DNA of 64,000 nucleotides from Saccopteryx bilineata (taxonomy: Eukaryota > Chordata > Mammalia > Chiroptera > Emballonuridae): assembly GCF_036850765.1 (NCBI RefSeq), contig NC_089494.1, positions 234,130,779-234,194,778 on the forward strand, in the 5' to 3' direction. The notes beneath the pieces were generated by a model. The model saw only the letters and a list, made by a program, of their open reading frames with translations. It did not search any database and was not told the DNA's origin. Both the position numbers and the translations under genes were made by a program. Below, in pieces: positions 13,021 to 25,234 of the stretch (its first letter is position 1; each line of letters starts with the position of its first letter).

Positions 13021-13262
13021 GAGGCAGTATGGCATGATGGTTAACAGCAAAGCTCTGAAAAATTATTGCTTAATTTTGAAGCATGCCACTATTATTTATT
13101 CACTGTGTGACCATGGACAAATTATTGTCATATAGCTAGGTTTCCTCATCTATAAAATGGATATCATAACCATAGATTCTTCTCAGGGTTATGAGAATTA
13201 AATGAATTAATAATTACATAGTATCAAGCACAAAGTAAGTATTTTACGAATGTTAGAAAATA
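13021..13262 (+). repeat. MIR SINE, near full length
   Basis: The block follows MIR from its tRNA-like start ('cagtatggcatgatggttaacagc') through the core ('cactgtgtgaccatggacaaatta', 'tttcctcatctataaaatgg') to the 3' part ('gggttatgagaattaaatgaatt'). It is diverged and has no target duplication. Confidence 0.85.
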
Positions 13263-13282
13263 CTAAATAAAGGAACAGCTTC

Positions 13283-13485
13283 TTGAAGCCAGGCATAGTA
13301 GTATTTTATATGTGTTATCTCATATACTTTCCAGAAAAATATGAGTTAGATGTTATCAATATTCTAATGAGAAAAAGTCTATTATCAGAGGACCCAAAAT
13401 TTAAGGGGATACATGGTAGAATTGGGATTGAGTCCATTATGCTTGACCACAAAGTCCAGACTCTTTTGTCTATACACACTGACAC
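13283..13485 (-). repeat. MIR SINE, opposite orientation
   Basis: The reverse-complement MIR order is visible ('gtgttatctcatatac', 'agttagatgttatcaatattctaatgag', then 'gggattgagtcc...ccagactctt'). It lies 20 bp from the plus-strand MIR, giving a head-to-tail-inverted pair of ancient elements. The overlapping open frames on both strands are not genes. Confidence 0.6.
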
Positions 13486-15380
13486 CTTGGGTACTTGGAA
13501 CATTATACATATATCAAGTTGTGCAATCTTCATAATGGTTCTTGCAATGCCAGAGACATTATTATTCTTGTATTACCTCTGAGAAGACTGATCCTCATTA
13601 AAACCAGTTGACCTAAGTCCAAAAGTCAAATAATATACAGTATTTCAGAGAGAAGATTGTGAACCATGTCTCTCAATGCCCAATCCAGTGCTCTTTCTGA
13701 CACATGAGGCATGATGAGAGCTCTTCTCTTTGTACATTCTCCATGACCTCCGCTCTACTGTTCATTCAGTGAGAGTGAGCACCTTTCATTTTCTCTGAGA
13801 ATGGGAGCATATCTGACCTGAATTTTGCATCATTCCCAATGACGATTGATTTTCTTCACTTAGATCACAGGGAGCCAAACTATCACCACAGTGTCTGTTT
13901 TGTATGTTCCAGAGCTCCTTAATTAACTTCCCCTGGCAAGCATACTGTGAATTGCCTCATCTGTCACCATTTTAAAAGCCTGTCACAGGCTTTTGTGAAT
14001 CACAGAAGACCACAAACACATGCGCAAGAATGATCATTGATGTCTTTGCACGTGCACACACTGCTGCTGGTTTTGTAGCCAGAATACATTCAGAAGCTGC
14101 ATTTTGTTGCTAACTGTATCAAGCATGTTTATATCCTAATAGAATTATTAGATATACCAATATGGATAAGAAATAAGCAAAATTTATTTTACCAAAGGAT
14201 AAGCAATGAACAAGAAACACATGAAGAAATTCTTCTGTTATTTAGAATTTTTTTAAAAATAGAAAAAGAAAAATTTTATATTAGGACCTGAAAATGTATT
14301 TTAAGTAATAATCATGGTTGTTAGGAATGAGAAATAGTCCTGTAATATTATATTCACACATTTTTTGTTCAAAAAAATAACTGAAAATACGATTGTTCAG
14401 CTTAGTAACAGTTTCTTTTTCCTCTTATTATCTTGACTACTAATAATCTCCAATATATAGAAAATCATTTATATTTCTGCCTCTTTATTTTATATTCCAA
14501 AATCTTTTTACTCATCTGACCAGTCATTATATTTGGTATATTTCTATGGGTGCAGGTGTGTGTATTGTATAATGTGAAAATAAAAATACTTGCTTGGAAA
14601 ATACAAAAACAATGACTATAATTTTTTTATGATGATAGTAACAGTTATATATGGTGGCATGAAAATAATGCAAATTGAGAACATGTTGTGAATATCAAGA
14701 GAGGTTTTAACGACTGAATTTCTTTCACTGAAATAGTTCTTCTTTTTTAACTCCCTTCAGAAACACCAGCCAGGATGACAATTTCATTAGCATTTGTTAC
14801 ATGTATTTCTTTAAAACTTGTGTAATCCCTGTTTATGTTTTTTAAATTCACTTCTCTTTTACATGTACCCAAATCTAGAAGGTCTCCAGATGCAGTAATA
14901 ATTCTTCCCATGTATGTGCAGCAATGTCCTTCTTTCCAAAAGCTCCCCTTGACACCACAGGGATTGTGTATTCAGAGCTCTTAAACCCTCTGATATCTCT
15001 AGTCCCCAGATTACTGTCACTCAATTTACTTTCCCATCACTCATTAAAGTATGGATACTCTTGAGTTAAAGTAATAGAATAAATGCCAAACTCTGCTGAC
15101 ACAAAATATGTAATTTCAAATTGGGTTAAAAATAAACTTTCTGTAATCTATTCCAATAGAGTTGGCTAAACAGACACCAAATATTTAAAAATCTATCTCT
15201 TTGAGGGCTGGCTGGAGTTCCAGAATGTGTAACCTTCTTTCACAGCTGGTATCACTGGACCCACGTGACTTGTTCAGCACTGACCTTATGCTTGTGATTA
15301 ATCCAAACTGAAAGAAAAAAAATGTTTAAAGTACCTCTAGCTTCATGTTTCTGTTAATCTGGGGTCTGCCCATTTTACCC
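13486..15380. other. Unique sequence, no gene seen
   Basis: AT-rich, with a slightly GC-richer patch at 13970-14110. No known repeat or exon is recognised. Confidence 0.5.
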
Positions 15381-15381
15381 A

Positions 15382-15850
15382 CTGTTAAAGACATCCAGAG
15401 CTGGACAACAGTGTGTGGAAAGAGTAGATTTTACTCAGGAACTATTGCAATAAGGGAGGAAGAAGCCTCAGTATAGGACTGGGCTCAATTCCAAATTCAG
15501 CAAAGACACGTGGGAATTTATAGCCAAGGAGCAGGTTGCAGGGATGGAACATAGGAGGGTTTCTGACTAGACTTGTGACAGAATTCTTGCTAGAAGCAGG
15601 CCAGGGTGATTGATCAGGTACCAAAAAGGAGGTAAGGAACATGATCAGATACCAAGAGTCATCAAACACTAAGGGTGGAGGATTCTTGCTAAATGAACTT
15701 AGCAGGATTCTTGTTAAGTTGGTCCATAAAAAGGCCAACCTGAAAGCCAAAAAGTCAAGGTTGAGAAAAGAATTCAGAGACACCTGATTGAAGTTGGTCA
15801 AGGAGAGAGTCTTTGTCAAGCTCTATTAAGTTCATTAATATTACTAATAT
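15382..15850 (-). repeat. LTR-like block (class I type, uncertain)
   Basis: On the minus strand the block carries a TATA-like 'ggctataaattccc' near 15515-15530, followed about 110 bp later by a degenerate polyadenylation-like 'gagtaaaatcta' and 'tctttccacacactgttgtccagctctgg'. That spacing resembles a retroviral LTR promoter and R region. No matching partner LTR or clear target duplication was found, so family and exact ends are unknown. The 125-codon minus-strand frame at 15442-15819 lies inside it and is probably spurious. Confidence 0.5.
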
Positions 15851-16499
15851 TAAGTGTGGGCTTTAATTAGTAATAAGACAACTTTGCTTTGTTATTTTTC
15901 GTTCCCCTTTGAAAGAATGCTGTCCTATCACGGGACTTCGGGATCATGTTACTTATTAACAGAAATGTGTTTCAAATGTCTCTACTTTTCTTGGAAGTAG
16001 ACCTCAAGAAAAGATGTGAGTAAAAGCAGTCCATTGATCATGTGATTGTGGGAGGCACCAGAGGGCAGTGGGGAAGTGTAGAAAGGGAAGAAAGAGACCC
16101 CACAGGACACCACTGCAGGTGCTGCAGCCCAGCTAGTCTTAACGGGGGCAAGGAAGCTAGGTGTTGACCCACTCACTCCAGTCAGTCCCTGGTGGAGCGC
16201 TGTTCCTGTGAAATGTAACTTCCTGGCATTTCAGTTCTTCCATGGCGATGGACTGAATGGGCGTCAGAGAAACCCTGAGATTAAGACTTGCTGTTGCTTT
16301 GAGTAAGAAGCCATCAGCTTACAGAAAAAATATTGAGTGCTAAGGGTCATCTGATGAGGTCCTGACAGAATCGACAATATTTATGAATCATTGCTTTCCT
16401 TTCATGTACTCTGCCCTGAGATCTACTTACTTATAGTAAGAGCTCCTCTTGGGCACTAAATGGCAACTGTCAGCCTGGTCTATAGTAGCTTGCTGTGGC
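15851..16499. other. Unclassified intergenic sequence
   Basis: The composition is mixed. The moderately GC-rich part at 16000-16330 may be an old repeat, but I cannot name it. No gene is seen. Confidence 0.4.
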
Positions 16500-16800
16500 A
16501 CTATATTCTTGTTGATACGGGTTTATTGAGGAATACTTTATATACAGAGAAATTCACTTTTATTTTAAATACATGCAGTTCTGTGAATTTTGGCAACCCC
16601 ATACAATCTCACAAGCAAAATTAAGGTCAAGAATTTTTCCATCACCTAAAAAAAGCATATGTCTCTATACTCAATCTCCTCTCATATCCGGGACCTGGAA
16701 ACCATTGATCTGATTTCTGTCTCTGTGGCTTTACCTTTCCCAGAATGTAATATTAATGCAATCACACAGTATGTAGTCTTTATCAGAAATAGGGGTAGGC
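16500..16800 (-). repeat. Old L1 3' untranslated fragment
   Basis: The order 'gtttattgaggaatactttatata', 'cagttctgtgaattttggcaa', 'tttttccatcacc', 'accattgatctgatttctgtctctgtgg' and 'cagaatgtaatattaatgcaatc' matches the reverse complement of old mammalian L1 3' UTRs. It is non-coding and diverged. Confidence 0.6.
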
Positions 16801-18239
16801 GAGGGGATGAAAGCCAAACTGAAACAAGCCAGAAAAGTAGAAAAGATTCAAGGTCAAGTGAAATGCTAACTTGTTGTGTTTGGTTTATTGTACAAGTATA
16901 GGAAAACTGAATGTGCTTAAAGGAAGAAAGAAGAGGAGAGAATACAGAGTAAAAGATCCCTGTGAGGACAAGGTTGTTATGCTGAAATGAGGTACAGCAA
17001 GCACATAATTTGTGTATCCATGCAGAGACCCTAGGTTTTGGGAATGATCAGGTTTCTATATATTTCAGAAAAATAATGGATCTTACAGCAACTTGACTTG
17101 TAGACAGTCCTAGAGATAGAAATATCACAAGTTTCTGTGTCTGGACTACTATGGTGATAGATGTCCTCTACACCTATGACTTACACTGCATGTTATGAAA
17201 GACATTCTACCTACTTAAAAAAAAAACAAACAGCACCGTAACTGAGAAAAACTACATTTGAAATCATTGTGACTTGTAACCTTTGATCATCAAAATAAAA
17301 AGGAGATGCTATGCTCAATATTCCATTGAATTAGAATTGTAATTCATGATTACAGTTTGCTTGAATTAATTGGGGTATCTTTATTAAGCACTCTTGAAAG
17401 TGACATGTGTCTCACCTTTTGCCATGAGAAATCATTTCAAAATAAACAAAAAAAATTAATATTTTGAAATAACATGTCCAGCTTCAAAAGGTTAAAATGT
17501 GGAGCTAGTTTGCAGTGCTATTCCATTCCAAGCCCTGTGTCAACAGCATACAAGTCTGTCTCATGAAATAGAATGTTAAACATTTATTAGTTTTTCCTTG
17601 AAGCATGAAATTTACATTTACATCCAAGATTTTTTTTAAAAACAATTGTTAAGCTTGTTTTGATGGAAAAAAATTTCACCTAGTTTTCCCCTTTTTTTTG
17701 CAATACATCATATGCTTGAATTTTGGACACAGGCATTTTTTAAAAAGCCAATTTATTTTATCTCAGTCAATTTGACACAATGTATCATCAGCTCTCCTAA
17801 AGTGAGATTCTGGTTTATCACCAGGTTAATCCTTAGAGGCCTGAAGTGCGAGTTTGAACATGAGGCTCTCACCCCAATACATTCAACCAAAACAGTAAGT
17901 AGCAACAGGTTTCAATAAGCAGATATTGAAACTCATCACATCCATAAAGATACACCTACAATATAATTTATTGCTGAATACTAGTCTCTCACTCACCATT
18001 TCCTGTTCAACATATACTCTTATTCATTTACAACCTATGAAGCCATGTCTTAAAATAAAGAAGGATACATATCTATGACTTTCCTACTTGCAAACATATA
18101 TGTATGTTCATGCTATCAAGTCATTTAAATTAAATGATAATGTCTTTAGAAATCATGAATTATAAATTAAACTGCCACTTATATTTTAAAATACATAGTG
18201 GGTAACACTTCTTGAACATATGAAACATGCTTTTATGGT
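16801..18239. other. Unique AT-rich sequence
   Basis: No gene or young repeat is seen. The 68-codon frame at 17712 has no family resemblance. Confidence 0.5.
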
Positions 18240-18640
18240 AACATTGTTCATTTTAAAAGACTTTCGACGAGGCTCCATGACTTGAGATTGGGTTCAGATT
18301 CCTAAACATTCAACACTTTTTACTATCTGTCTCTAACATAACTTTGAAGCTTATTTTCTATAATCTTAATGAATTTACAATTAATTCTATTTAAACTGTT
18401 CTGCTCGTGATCCCCTTAAATACCTTATAGTTTCTTACTACCTGTTTTTATCCATGCATGCTCTTTTCCCATCTGTGTAATCTACTTTTCCTTTCTGCTT
18501 AATTAAATTTTACACATACTTTAAGACCTAAGTTTATTTACAACTCTTTGGGCTGTCTTTATTTTTTAAAGCAGTTAAATGATCTCCATTTTCCTGAAAC
18601 CATTTAAACATTATATCCATAAATAAAGCATTGTATTTGT
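18240..18640 (+). repeat. Possible L2 fragment
   Basis: It is weakly L2-like in order and composition ('ttactacctgtttttatccatgcatgc...cttaattaaattttacacatactttaagacc...ctgtctttattttttaaagcag'). The identity is low and the call is tentative. Confidence 0.35.
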
Positions 18641-19098
18641 TTGTTGCTTTATCATTCAAAATAATCTGGGTACATATTTTTACCAAATTTAGATGCTATG
18701 TTTGTGATAGGTTCTGTGTCCTAGGCAAAGCTTGGGACTTCATGGAAACCTTGTCCAATGATAGCTGTCATTTCCCGGAGCAGCTGAAACAGAGGTTTGA
18801 AGGCACCAGTACTGGAAGGTATGTAACATTTGATGTACCTTCCAGGCTATGTAGCATGTGGAAATTAACTATGGGGAAAAGAAGAAGGTTGAGATGTTTC
18901 AAAGAGATAAGCATTTATTCCCCTAGACAACTGGAATGGAACTATAAGAAAGTTCTCTTTTCTACAGATGTGCCATTAGTGTTGAGATATTATGAACATA
19001 CAAAATATATATATAATGCTTCCAAAAATGGTTTCAAATTTCTAAATCAAAAGTCACAAATGCGGATGCTTAAATTACAAGATGAGAGGAGTAATTGA
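18631..19098 (+). other. 155-codon open frame, probably not a gene
   Basis: This is the longest open frame in the window outside recognisable mobile elements. It opens from a TTG, so a conventional start gives a shorter product. The translation shows no motif, signal peptide or family I recognise. There is no upstream promoter feature or polyadenylation signal at a sensible distance, and codon use is not distinctive. At this base composition a 155-codon frame can arise by chance in 64 kb. I list it only so it can be tested. Confidence 0.15.
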
Positions 19099-21547
19099 GC
19101 TATTTCTCACATAGAAAACAGTACAGAGCATGTATAGGGTGAGAAGCAAAAGGGAATTATTTACTTCATCTTGGTTAAAATTGAGGGGGTCAGTAGCAAT
19201 ATATATATTTTCCAATTGAACAGGACTATATTAAAATACTTTTTCTAATTTTGTCTTAAATTAAATTAGTATACTTATTTAACTTCTGATGGCTCTCTAC
19301 CTTGCTCTTCAAATATATTGCATATTTATTGAGAGATCATATCTTACATGCCGGCAAAGAGCAATGATGTGAACAGAATAGATATATAGAAGTCACCGAA
19401 AAGTGAAAATATGTCTATAAAGAAAATATTTAATTTAAGAAATAAAGGGGCTAGGTAAATAAAAAAAAAGTAATAAAATAGCAAAAATAATAGATATCTA
19501 CTAAAAATACTCCCACTGTAAGTTTCAGAGCTAGATGTGCTTTAAACTAATCTACTCTACAAAAATGCATGTAGGAAGATACTAGCCAAATGTCTTGATA
19601 GCATTCGGCCATAAAATGCAAACTCATTTTCTCCTTGCTTATTTCCCCAATCTTCAGGAAGAAACACTATCAAGGATTAGAGTGAACATTTCCTGATAAA
19701 AATTTATAATCTAACAATTATGATTAGATCATTAAAGTGAGCAAGAATAGTAACATACCAGCAAGCATAATAAAATCCATCCCATGGACACTAGATATAT
19801 TCCCAAGATCAGACTCTGGAAACAAGAACCAAGAATCTGGCCTACGGTTGACAATCACTGTTAATGTAGATGACATGGCTTTTCCCCCCAAAACAAAGCT
19901 ATTCATAAAAATACAATGGAAGTTAAATGAATAATTTTGCCCTCAGTTTTGTGACAAATATAGGGTCATTCATTTAAAGTCATGATATAAGTTTTACTGC
20001 ATAGATTAGCTTGTGTGAAAACTAGAATAATGGTTGGACTATTTTTAACTTTGTTTTACAGAAAAAAATAGAGAGAGAAAGAAAAAAAATAAAGCACTAA
20101 AAAGTTTAAGTGAAGTTTCCAAGATTAACACTAAGTCAATGCCACCACAAGAAATGAGTGAAACAGTAGATATTTCTACCTCTTATCAGCTGCCTACCTT
20201 GGACAGCCCATCCACTCAGTGAGGAGGCCATTAGCCTCTGCCCAGACGTGTCCGTATTCATAGACTGACTGAAAAGATGAACTGACGATTCAGTCAATAA
20301 CCTTTGACACAAATTCAGACAAATCTCGTGCTCCTCACAGTGACAAATTACTCCAGAAAATTAACTGTCGAAAGTGCAGCAATATGATAAAGATTGATTA
20401 TTTTATTCTTGCAAGTCTGCTTTGAGTTAGAGGAGCAGCCTCGTTTGGACACAGATGGAACCAAAGGGAAGCACAGATCAAGTCTTCACCTCAGCAAAAA
20501 GGAGATGAATCCTCACGGATAACAAGGGTGATGATTCTTCTTTCCAAGAAGGAGCAGGGGTCCATGAGTGCCTCTTTATGATTATCTTTTACAGTCTTAG
20601 CCAAGAGGAAGATCATATTTTTAAACATTTTGCCACCACCTCTGAATGAACCACCTAAAAGCAATTTTAGCCCCTTGTTTCAATTTTTCTAAAAAGTAAA
20701 GTCTGAGAAACTTTCTTTCAACTTTTATATCCTTTACTAACACAATATAATGATTTTAAATATATTTAAAGTACATATAATGTTTTTATAAAAGATATAA
20801 AAAGGTATATGTTAGAGCTTAGATTGTTTTCTTTTTTTTTCCAAAGATTTTAAATAATAGTCTATAGGCTAAATTTGATGAAGAATTTAAATTTTCCTTG
20901 AAATTGAAGTAGGTATATTGGAAAGAATATACCAACTTTGTCCAACAAAAAGGTCAGTAAAACTCCATTTTTAGAGTATCTACACTGCTATTTATTTGAT
21001 ATTACATCAATACCTTCCACTGATAGGTACCTTATAGTAAGATATCATTTTTAAAAAGTTGAAACTTTAAAGTATTGATATTTCTCCAAAAAAGGACTGG
21101 CAGCTCACTAACACATCACAAATGAAGATGTAAAGTTAGTCCTCTAAGGGAATGTTTCCCATTGTATTTTGAGCCCTATTATAGTCCTACAAATAAATAC
21201 AGAAAAAATAGGGAAAAAAAACGAAAAAACAGAACCATGTTATCACAGAGATGAGAAATCTAAAAACCTTGAATGTTGGAAGGTTGTCTGTGAAGAAGAC
21301 ATAAAAGAAGGAGAAGGCCAGAGGGGCATGGGGACATGGGCAAATGACAACTCCGGCATGTATTTGCAAGGACACTGCTGATGTGGCGGAGAAGGGTGTT
21401 AGGGATGTAATGCAAGACTTGTGCCCCAATTCATCAGAAGCAGACTCTCATATAAACAAACAGGGCACTAACAAAAATTGACCAAAAGAGTCTGATCTTC
21501 TCAAGTACAAGCTTCCAAAGAAAAAAAGAAATGCCTCCGTCATCATC
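19099..21547. other. Unique sequence, no gene seen
   Basis: AT-rich, with a slightly GC-richer patch at 20160-20680. Frames at 19724-19934 overlap on both strands and have no family resemblance. Confidence 0.45.
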
Positions 21548-21561
21548 AAAATGCATGGAAT

Positions 21562-22920
21562 AGTGACGTCAGGGAAATGGCACCGTGAGCAGCGCGTCCG
21601 ACAGATCTCCCCAAAATCTCAACAAGTTTATCAACTAGAAACAGAAAAATTTATCCTCGGAGCATTCCGGAGTTCCACACAAACTGAAAACGAAAGGACT
21701 GTTATCACTTGAATCTGAGAGATGACGGTGTGGAGGACGTTCATTCAAGCCGCGGAGGGAGTGCGCCTGTGGTGAGTTGGCCCACACTCAGGGAGCGGCA
21801 GCTTAAGCGCTGCGAGTACCCGCTGGCGCGCGCCTGGTGCCACGGTCTGGTCACAGAGCGAGCACCGCCAGCGTCCCCAGTGGCCCGCGCACTGCGAGTG
21901 AGAGTCCCCAGCCACCGGTGCGCGGAGCACCGCACTGGCCCGCACACCCAGGGTGCCCCATTATCCCACGTGCCGGTGCGCCCCAGCCGCCAGCAGTGGG
22001 GCGAACGGGAGAGGCGCCAGGGTGGTCTTTCCTACTTGGGAGATTCCGTGGGCAGGGCACCTCACCCAGCCATTCAAGCTAACAATCAAGCGTTGGGGGA
22101 GGAGCGCATGGAAAGCCTGAAATACCTTCGGGAGCACAGCTGCAGACCCAATTACTGAAATTAGCTTAACCCATGAAATCTGCGCACCCACGGGGCTCTA
22201 ATTGATAAGATCTCTCTCAGTTCAGCAATCCAAGACAAGAGGCATAATATTTTTTAGTGCCTCTCGCTAAAGGGGCGGGGGCAACTTCTGATTGACAGAG
22301 CCTCCATATTCAGGGATAAACGCTAACAAGAGGGACTTGGCAGATAATAAGATCTATACTACACTAGTCGCAAGCAGAGACTAGTGCCTCTTCTTCCCAG
22401 CCAAAACAGGCTACAAAGTGTGGAAAGCCTGGGTTGAGTGGTCCAACTGAATGCTAGGCACTGAACAGTCACCTTGACAACAATTGACTCCCACCCCCAC
22501 CTGATTGCGCTGGAGGCTCTGACTGCCAGAGCCTTTCCCAAAGCCTTGCGCTGAGTGGGGATAGATTGGAGATTTCCTAGCTCTTTGAGCCTCTTACTCC
22601 CCAGGCAGAAGCAGTAGCAGCTTTATAGCTGGATCACCAGGCTGCTAATTCAGAAAGGGGGGACTAGGAGAGAGACTCCAGGAAAGCAAACTCTCTGATT
22701 GTTGGACCCTGCAAACACCAACAAGCCTTGACTACCAGCAAGACTAAAGCCAATTATGTGACATTGCCATAGAATCCCATCAACTGCAAATCCCTACCTA
22801 AGTGTGACACAGGGGCAGAGCCTGGGGTACAGAGTCACCGACCAGGAAGAGGGAGAGAAAAGAAAAAGGAAGAAGTTAACCTCTCAAAATCAAGAAAAAT
22901 CCACAGACTTTACAACTTGT
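21562..22920 (+). promoter_or_regulatory. L1 5' UTR, GC-rich promoter part
   Basis: This part of the L1 leader starts at the target duplication with a CRE-like tgacgtca (21563-21570). It is rich in CpG between about 21740 and 22070, in sharp contrast with its AT-rich surroundings. An L1 5' UTR carries an internal RNA polymerase II promoter that drives the element. Open frames up to 149 codons occur here on both strands because the DNA is GC-rich. The longest (21709-22158) starts at TTG and is not considered a gene. Confidence 0.75.
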
Positions 22921-23905
22921 TCCACTAATTTTTTAGTTGTTGTTGTTTGTTTCTTCTATCTTATTGCCTTTATTATTACTATTTGTATTTCCTCCACCTC
23001 GGTCCTTTTATTCTCTGCCCATCTTATGCTTCCTTTTTCTTGAACTACACTACCCAAGAGTGTTACATTTTATTTCTTTTCTTCATCCTCACTCTCCCTT
23101 AAGGTTATACTCCAAAACACTTAACTCTCACTCTCTCCTCTTTTGTTTTTTTTTGTTTTGCTTTATTTTGTTTTTTTTTTCTCTTCGTTTTTCTCTTCTT
23201 CTTATTTTTTTTCCTTTCTATTCGTTTTTTCTTTTCTCGTCTTACTTTTCCTCCCATTTAATCCTCAATCACGAACAAATTATTTAATTTGGGACTCAAG
23301 GGTTTTTTTGGGTTTTTTTTTCTCTTTTTCGTTTTTGTTTTTGTTTTTGTTTTTTTTGTTTGTTTATTTTTGTGGCATTTTGGGTACTTTTTACGTTGCT
23401 TTTTAACTCACTAGCATTCCTCCCAACCCAAGGTCTCCATTGTATTTAGTCTTCGCTCCACTTAATACAACAGATTTTTACTTATTATTTTTTTTTCTTC
23501 TTTATTATTCTTTTTTTTTCCTTCTCCTTTTTTCTTGTTCCCTCTTATCCCTCTCATTATATCTCTTAGTCAACCATCACTTACAAGCAAATCATCTTAT
23601 GCTTGTCTAAGATTTTCTTCTTTTTTTTATTTATTTTTTGTTTTTGCATTTAGTAGGTCCCTAATCCCTTTTTTTGCCCCTTGAACTCTTCACCCCAAAT
23701 AAGGCCCTCCATTATAGGCAGTTTTTGTTCCATTTACCATAATATAATTCACAGGTCATCACGATATTTCCCTGAGGAGGGGAGAGGAGGGAAGGAGAAG
23801 AAAGAAAAAAGGGGAAATAATAAATTATTACTGTTTTTTTTGTGGGGTGTTTTACATTTTTTTTTTTTTTACTTTTTACTCTTTATTAATTCTAATTAGT
23901 GCTAT
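22921..23905 (+). repeat. Pyrimidine-rich tract in the L1 leader
   Basis: Almost 1 kb directly upstream of ORF1 is dominated by T and C on the plus strand, with many T runs of 7-13 and short C interruptions. One purine-rich patch occurs at about 23775-23820. Translation gives phenylalanine/leucine/serine-rich frames that are compositional artefacts. The tract lies inside the duplication-bounded L1, so it belongs to the element and is not flanking DNA. Confidence 0.8.
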
Positions 23906-23923
23906 CAACAAGACCACCTTCAG

Positions 23924-24919
23924 ATGCCAATAAGAAAGAGGAAATCAAATATTATGGATACAAAAGAAAGAGAGGTAACACAAATAGATGTGGAAAAACC
24001 TATGGAGAAAAGACTTAACATATTGGAAGCCTTGGAGCTAAATGACAGAGAATTTAAAATAGAAATCTTAAAAATATTCAGAGATATACAAGAAAACACA
24101 GAAAGGCAATTTAGGGAGATCAGAAAACAACTCAATGAACACAAAGAATATATTACCAAAGAAATTGAAACTATAAAAACAAATCAAACAGAAATGAAAA
24201 ACTCAATTCACGAGCTTAAAAACGAGGTAACAAGCTTAGCTAACAGAACAGCCCAGATAGAAGATAGGATTAGTGAAATAGAAGACAAGCAACTTGAGGC
24301 ACAACAGAGAGAAGAAGAAAGAGACTCAAAAATAATAAAAAACGAGAAAGCCCTACAGGAATTGTCTGACTCCATCAGAAAGAATAACATAAGAATAATA
24401 GGTATATCAGAGGGAGAAGAGAAAGAAAATGGAATGGAGAATATACTCAAACAAATAATAGACGAGAACTTCCCAAGCCTGTAGAAAGAACTAAAGACTC
24501 AAATTCAAGAAGCAAACAGAACACCGAGTTTTCTTAACCCCAACAAACCCACTCCAAGGCACATCATAATGAAGATGACACAAACCAATGACAAAGAAAA
24601 AATTCTCAAAGCAGCCAGGGAAAAGAAGAGTACAACATATAAAGGAAGGCCTATTAGATTATCATCAGATTTCTCAGCAGAAACTCTACAAGCTAGAAGA
24701 GAGTGGACCCCAATATTTAAAGCCCTGAAAGAGAGGAACTTTCAGCCAAGAATACTATACCCATCAAAGCTATCCTTCAAGTACGAAGGAGATATAAAAA
24801 CATTCACAAATACAGAAAAGATGAGAAAATTTATCAGCAGAAAGCCCCCACTCCAGGAAATATTAAAGGGGGTTTTCCAACCAGATTCAAAGAACAAAAG
24901 AAAACAAAACCAGAAGTAA
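23924..24919 (+). pseudogene. L1 ORF1 (RNA-binding chaperone), one stop codon
   Basis: ORF1 makes the trimeric RNA chaperone that coats L1 RNA in the cytoplasmic ribonucleoprotein. The frame runs 331 codons from ATG 23924. An N-terminal basic stretch is followed by a long heptad-rich coiled coil (about residues 20-150), then the RRM part beginning 'NNIRIIGISEGE', and the C-terminal domain with 'KILKAAREK' and 'LQARREW'. A single in-frame TAG at 24482-24484 follows 'NFPSL'. Downstream the same frame stays open to 24919, so the lesion is a point change. The truncated product would lack the C-terminal nucleic-acid-binding domain. It ends 315 bp before ORF2. Confidence 0.93.
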
Positions 24920-25234
24920 CAGCTCCACCAAGAACACAATAAAACCAAAATTAAACTGTGACAACAAAAGAAAAAAAAGGGGAGAGGACGGAGATTAACA
25001 GTAGCAAAGGATGATGAAGTGCAGAAATACTCATAAGATAGGGTACTACAATGAATATGGTAGGTACCCTTTTAATTACTTAATGGTAACCACCCTCGAA
25101 AAAATCACCACAAAAACACTTGACTTAAAAAAGGTAGCAACAGAGGAAAGAAGTATGGAACACAAACAAACTAAAACAAATGATAGAAAAACAAAAGAGA
25201 AGAATCAAACTAGATACAAAACTAACAGAAAGCA
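24920..25234 (+). other. L1 inter-ORF spacer
   Basis: This A-rich spacer separates the ORF1 stop from the ORF2 ATG, about 315 bp against about 60 bp in human L1. A frame of 80 codons (25011-25253) spans it and overlaps the ORF2 start by 19 bases. It has no family resemblance. ORF2 translation in L1 is known to depend on reinitiation or termination near ORF1. Confidence 0.7.

Noticed and set aside
15442..15819. 125-codon minus-strand frame
   Set aside because: It lies in an LTR-like non-coding block. No protein family is recognised.
21709..22158. 149-codon plus-strand frame and several minus-strand frames at 21741-22191
   Set aside because: They lie in the GC-rich L1 5' UTR, the longest starts at TTG, and overlapping frames on both strands are expected from composition.
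22937..23406. Hydrophobic frames rich in Phe/Leu that look like membrane proteins
   Set aside because: They are direct translations of T-rich simple sequence in the L1 leader, with no conserved motif.
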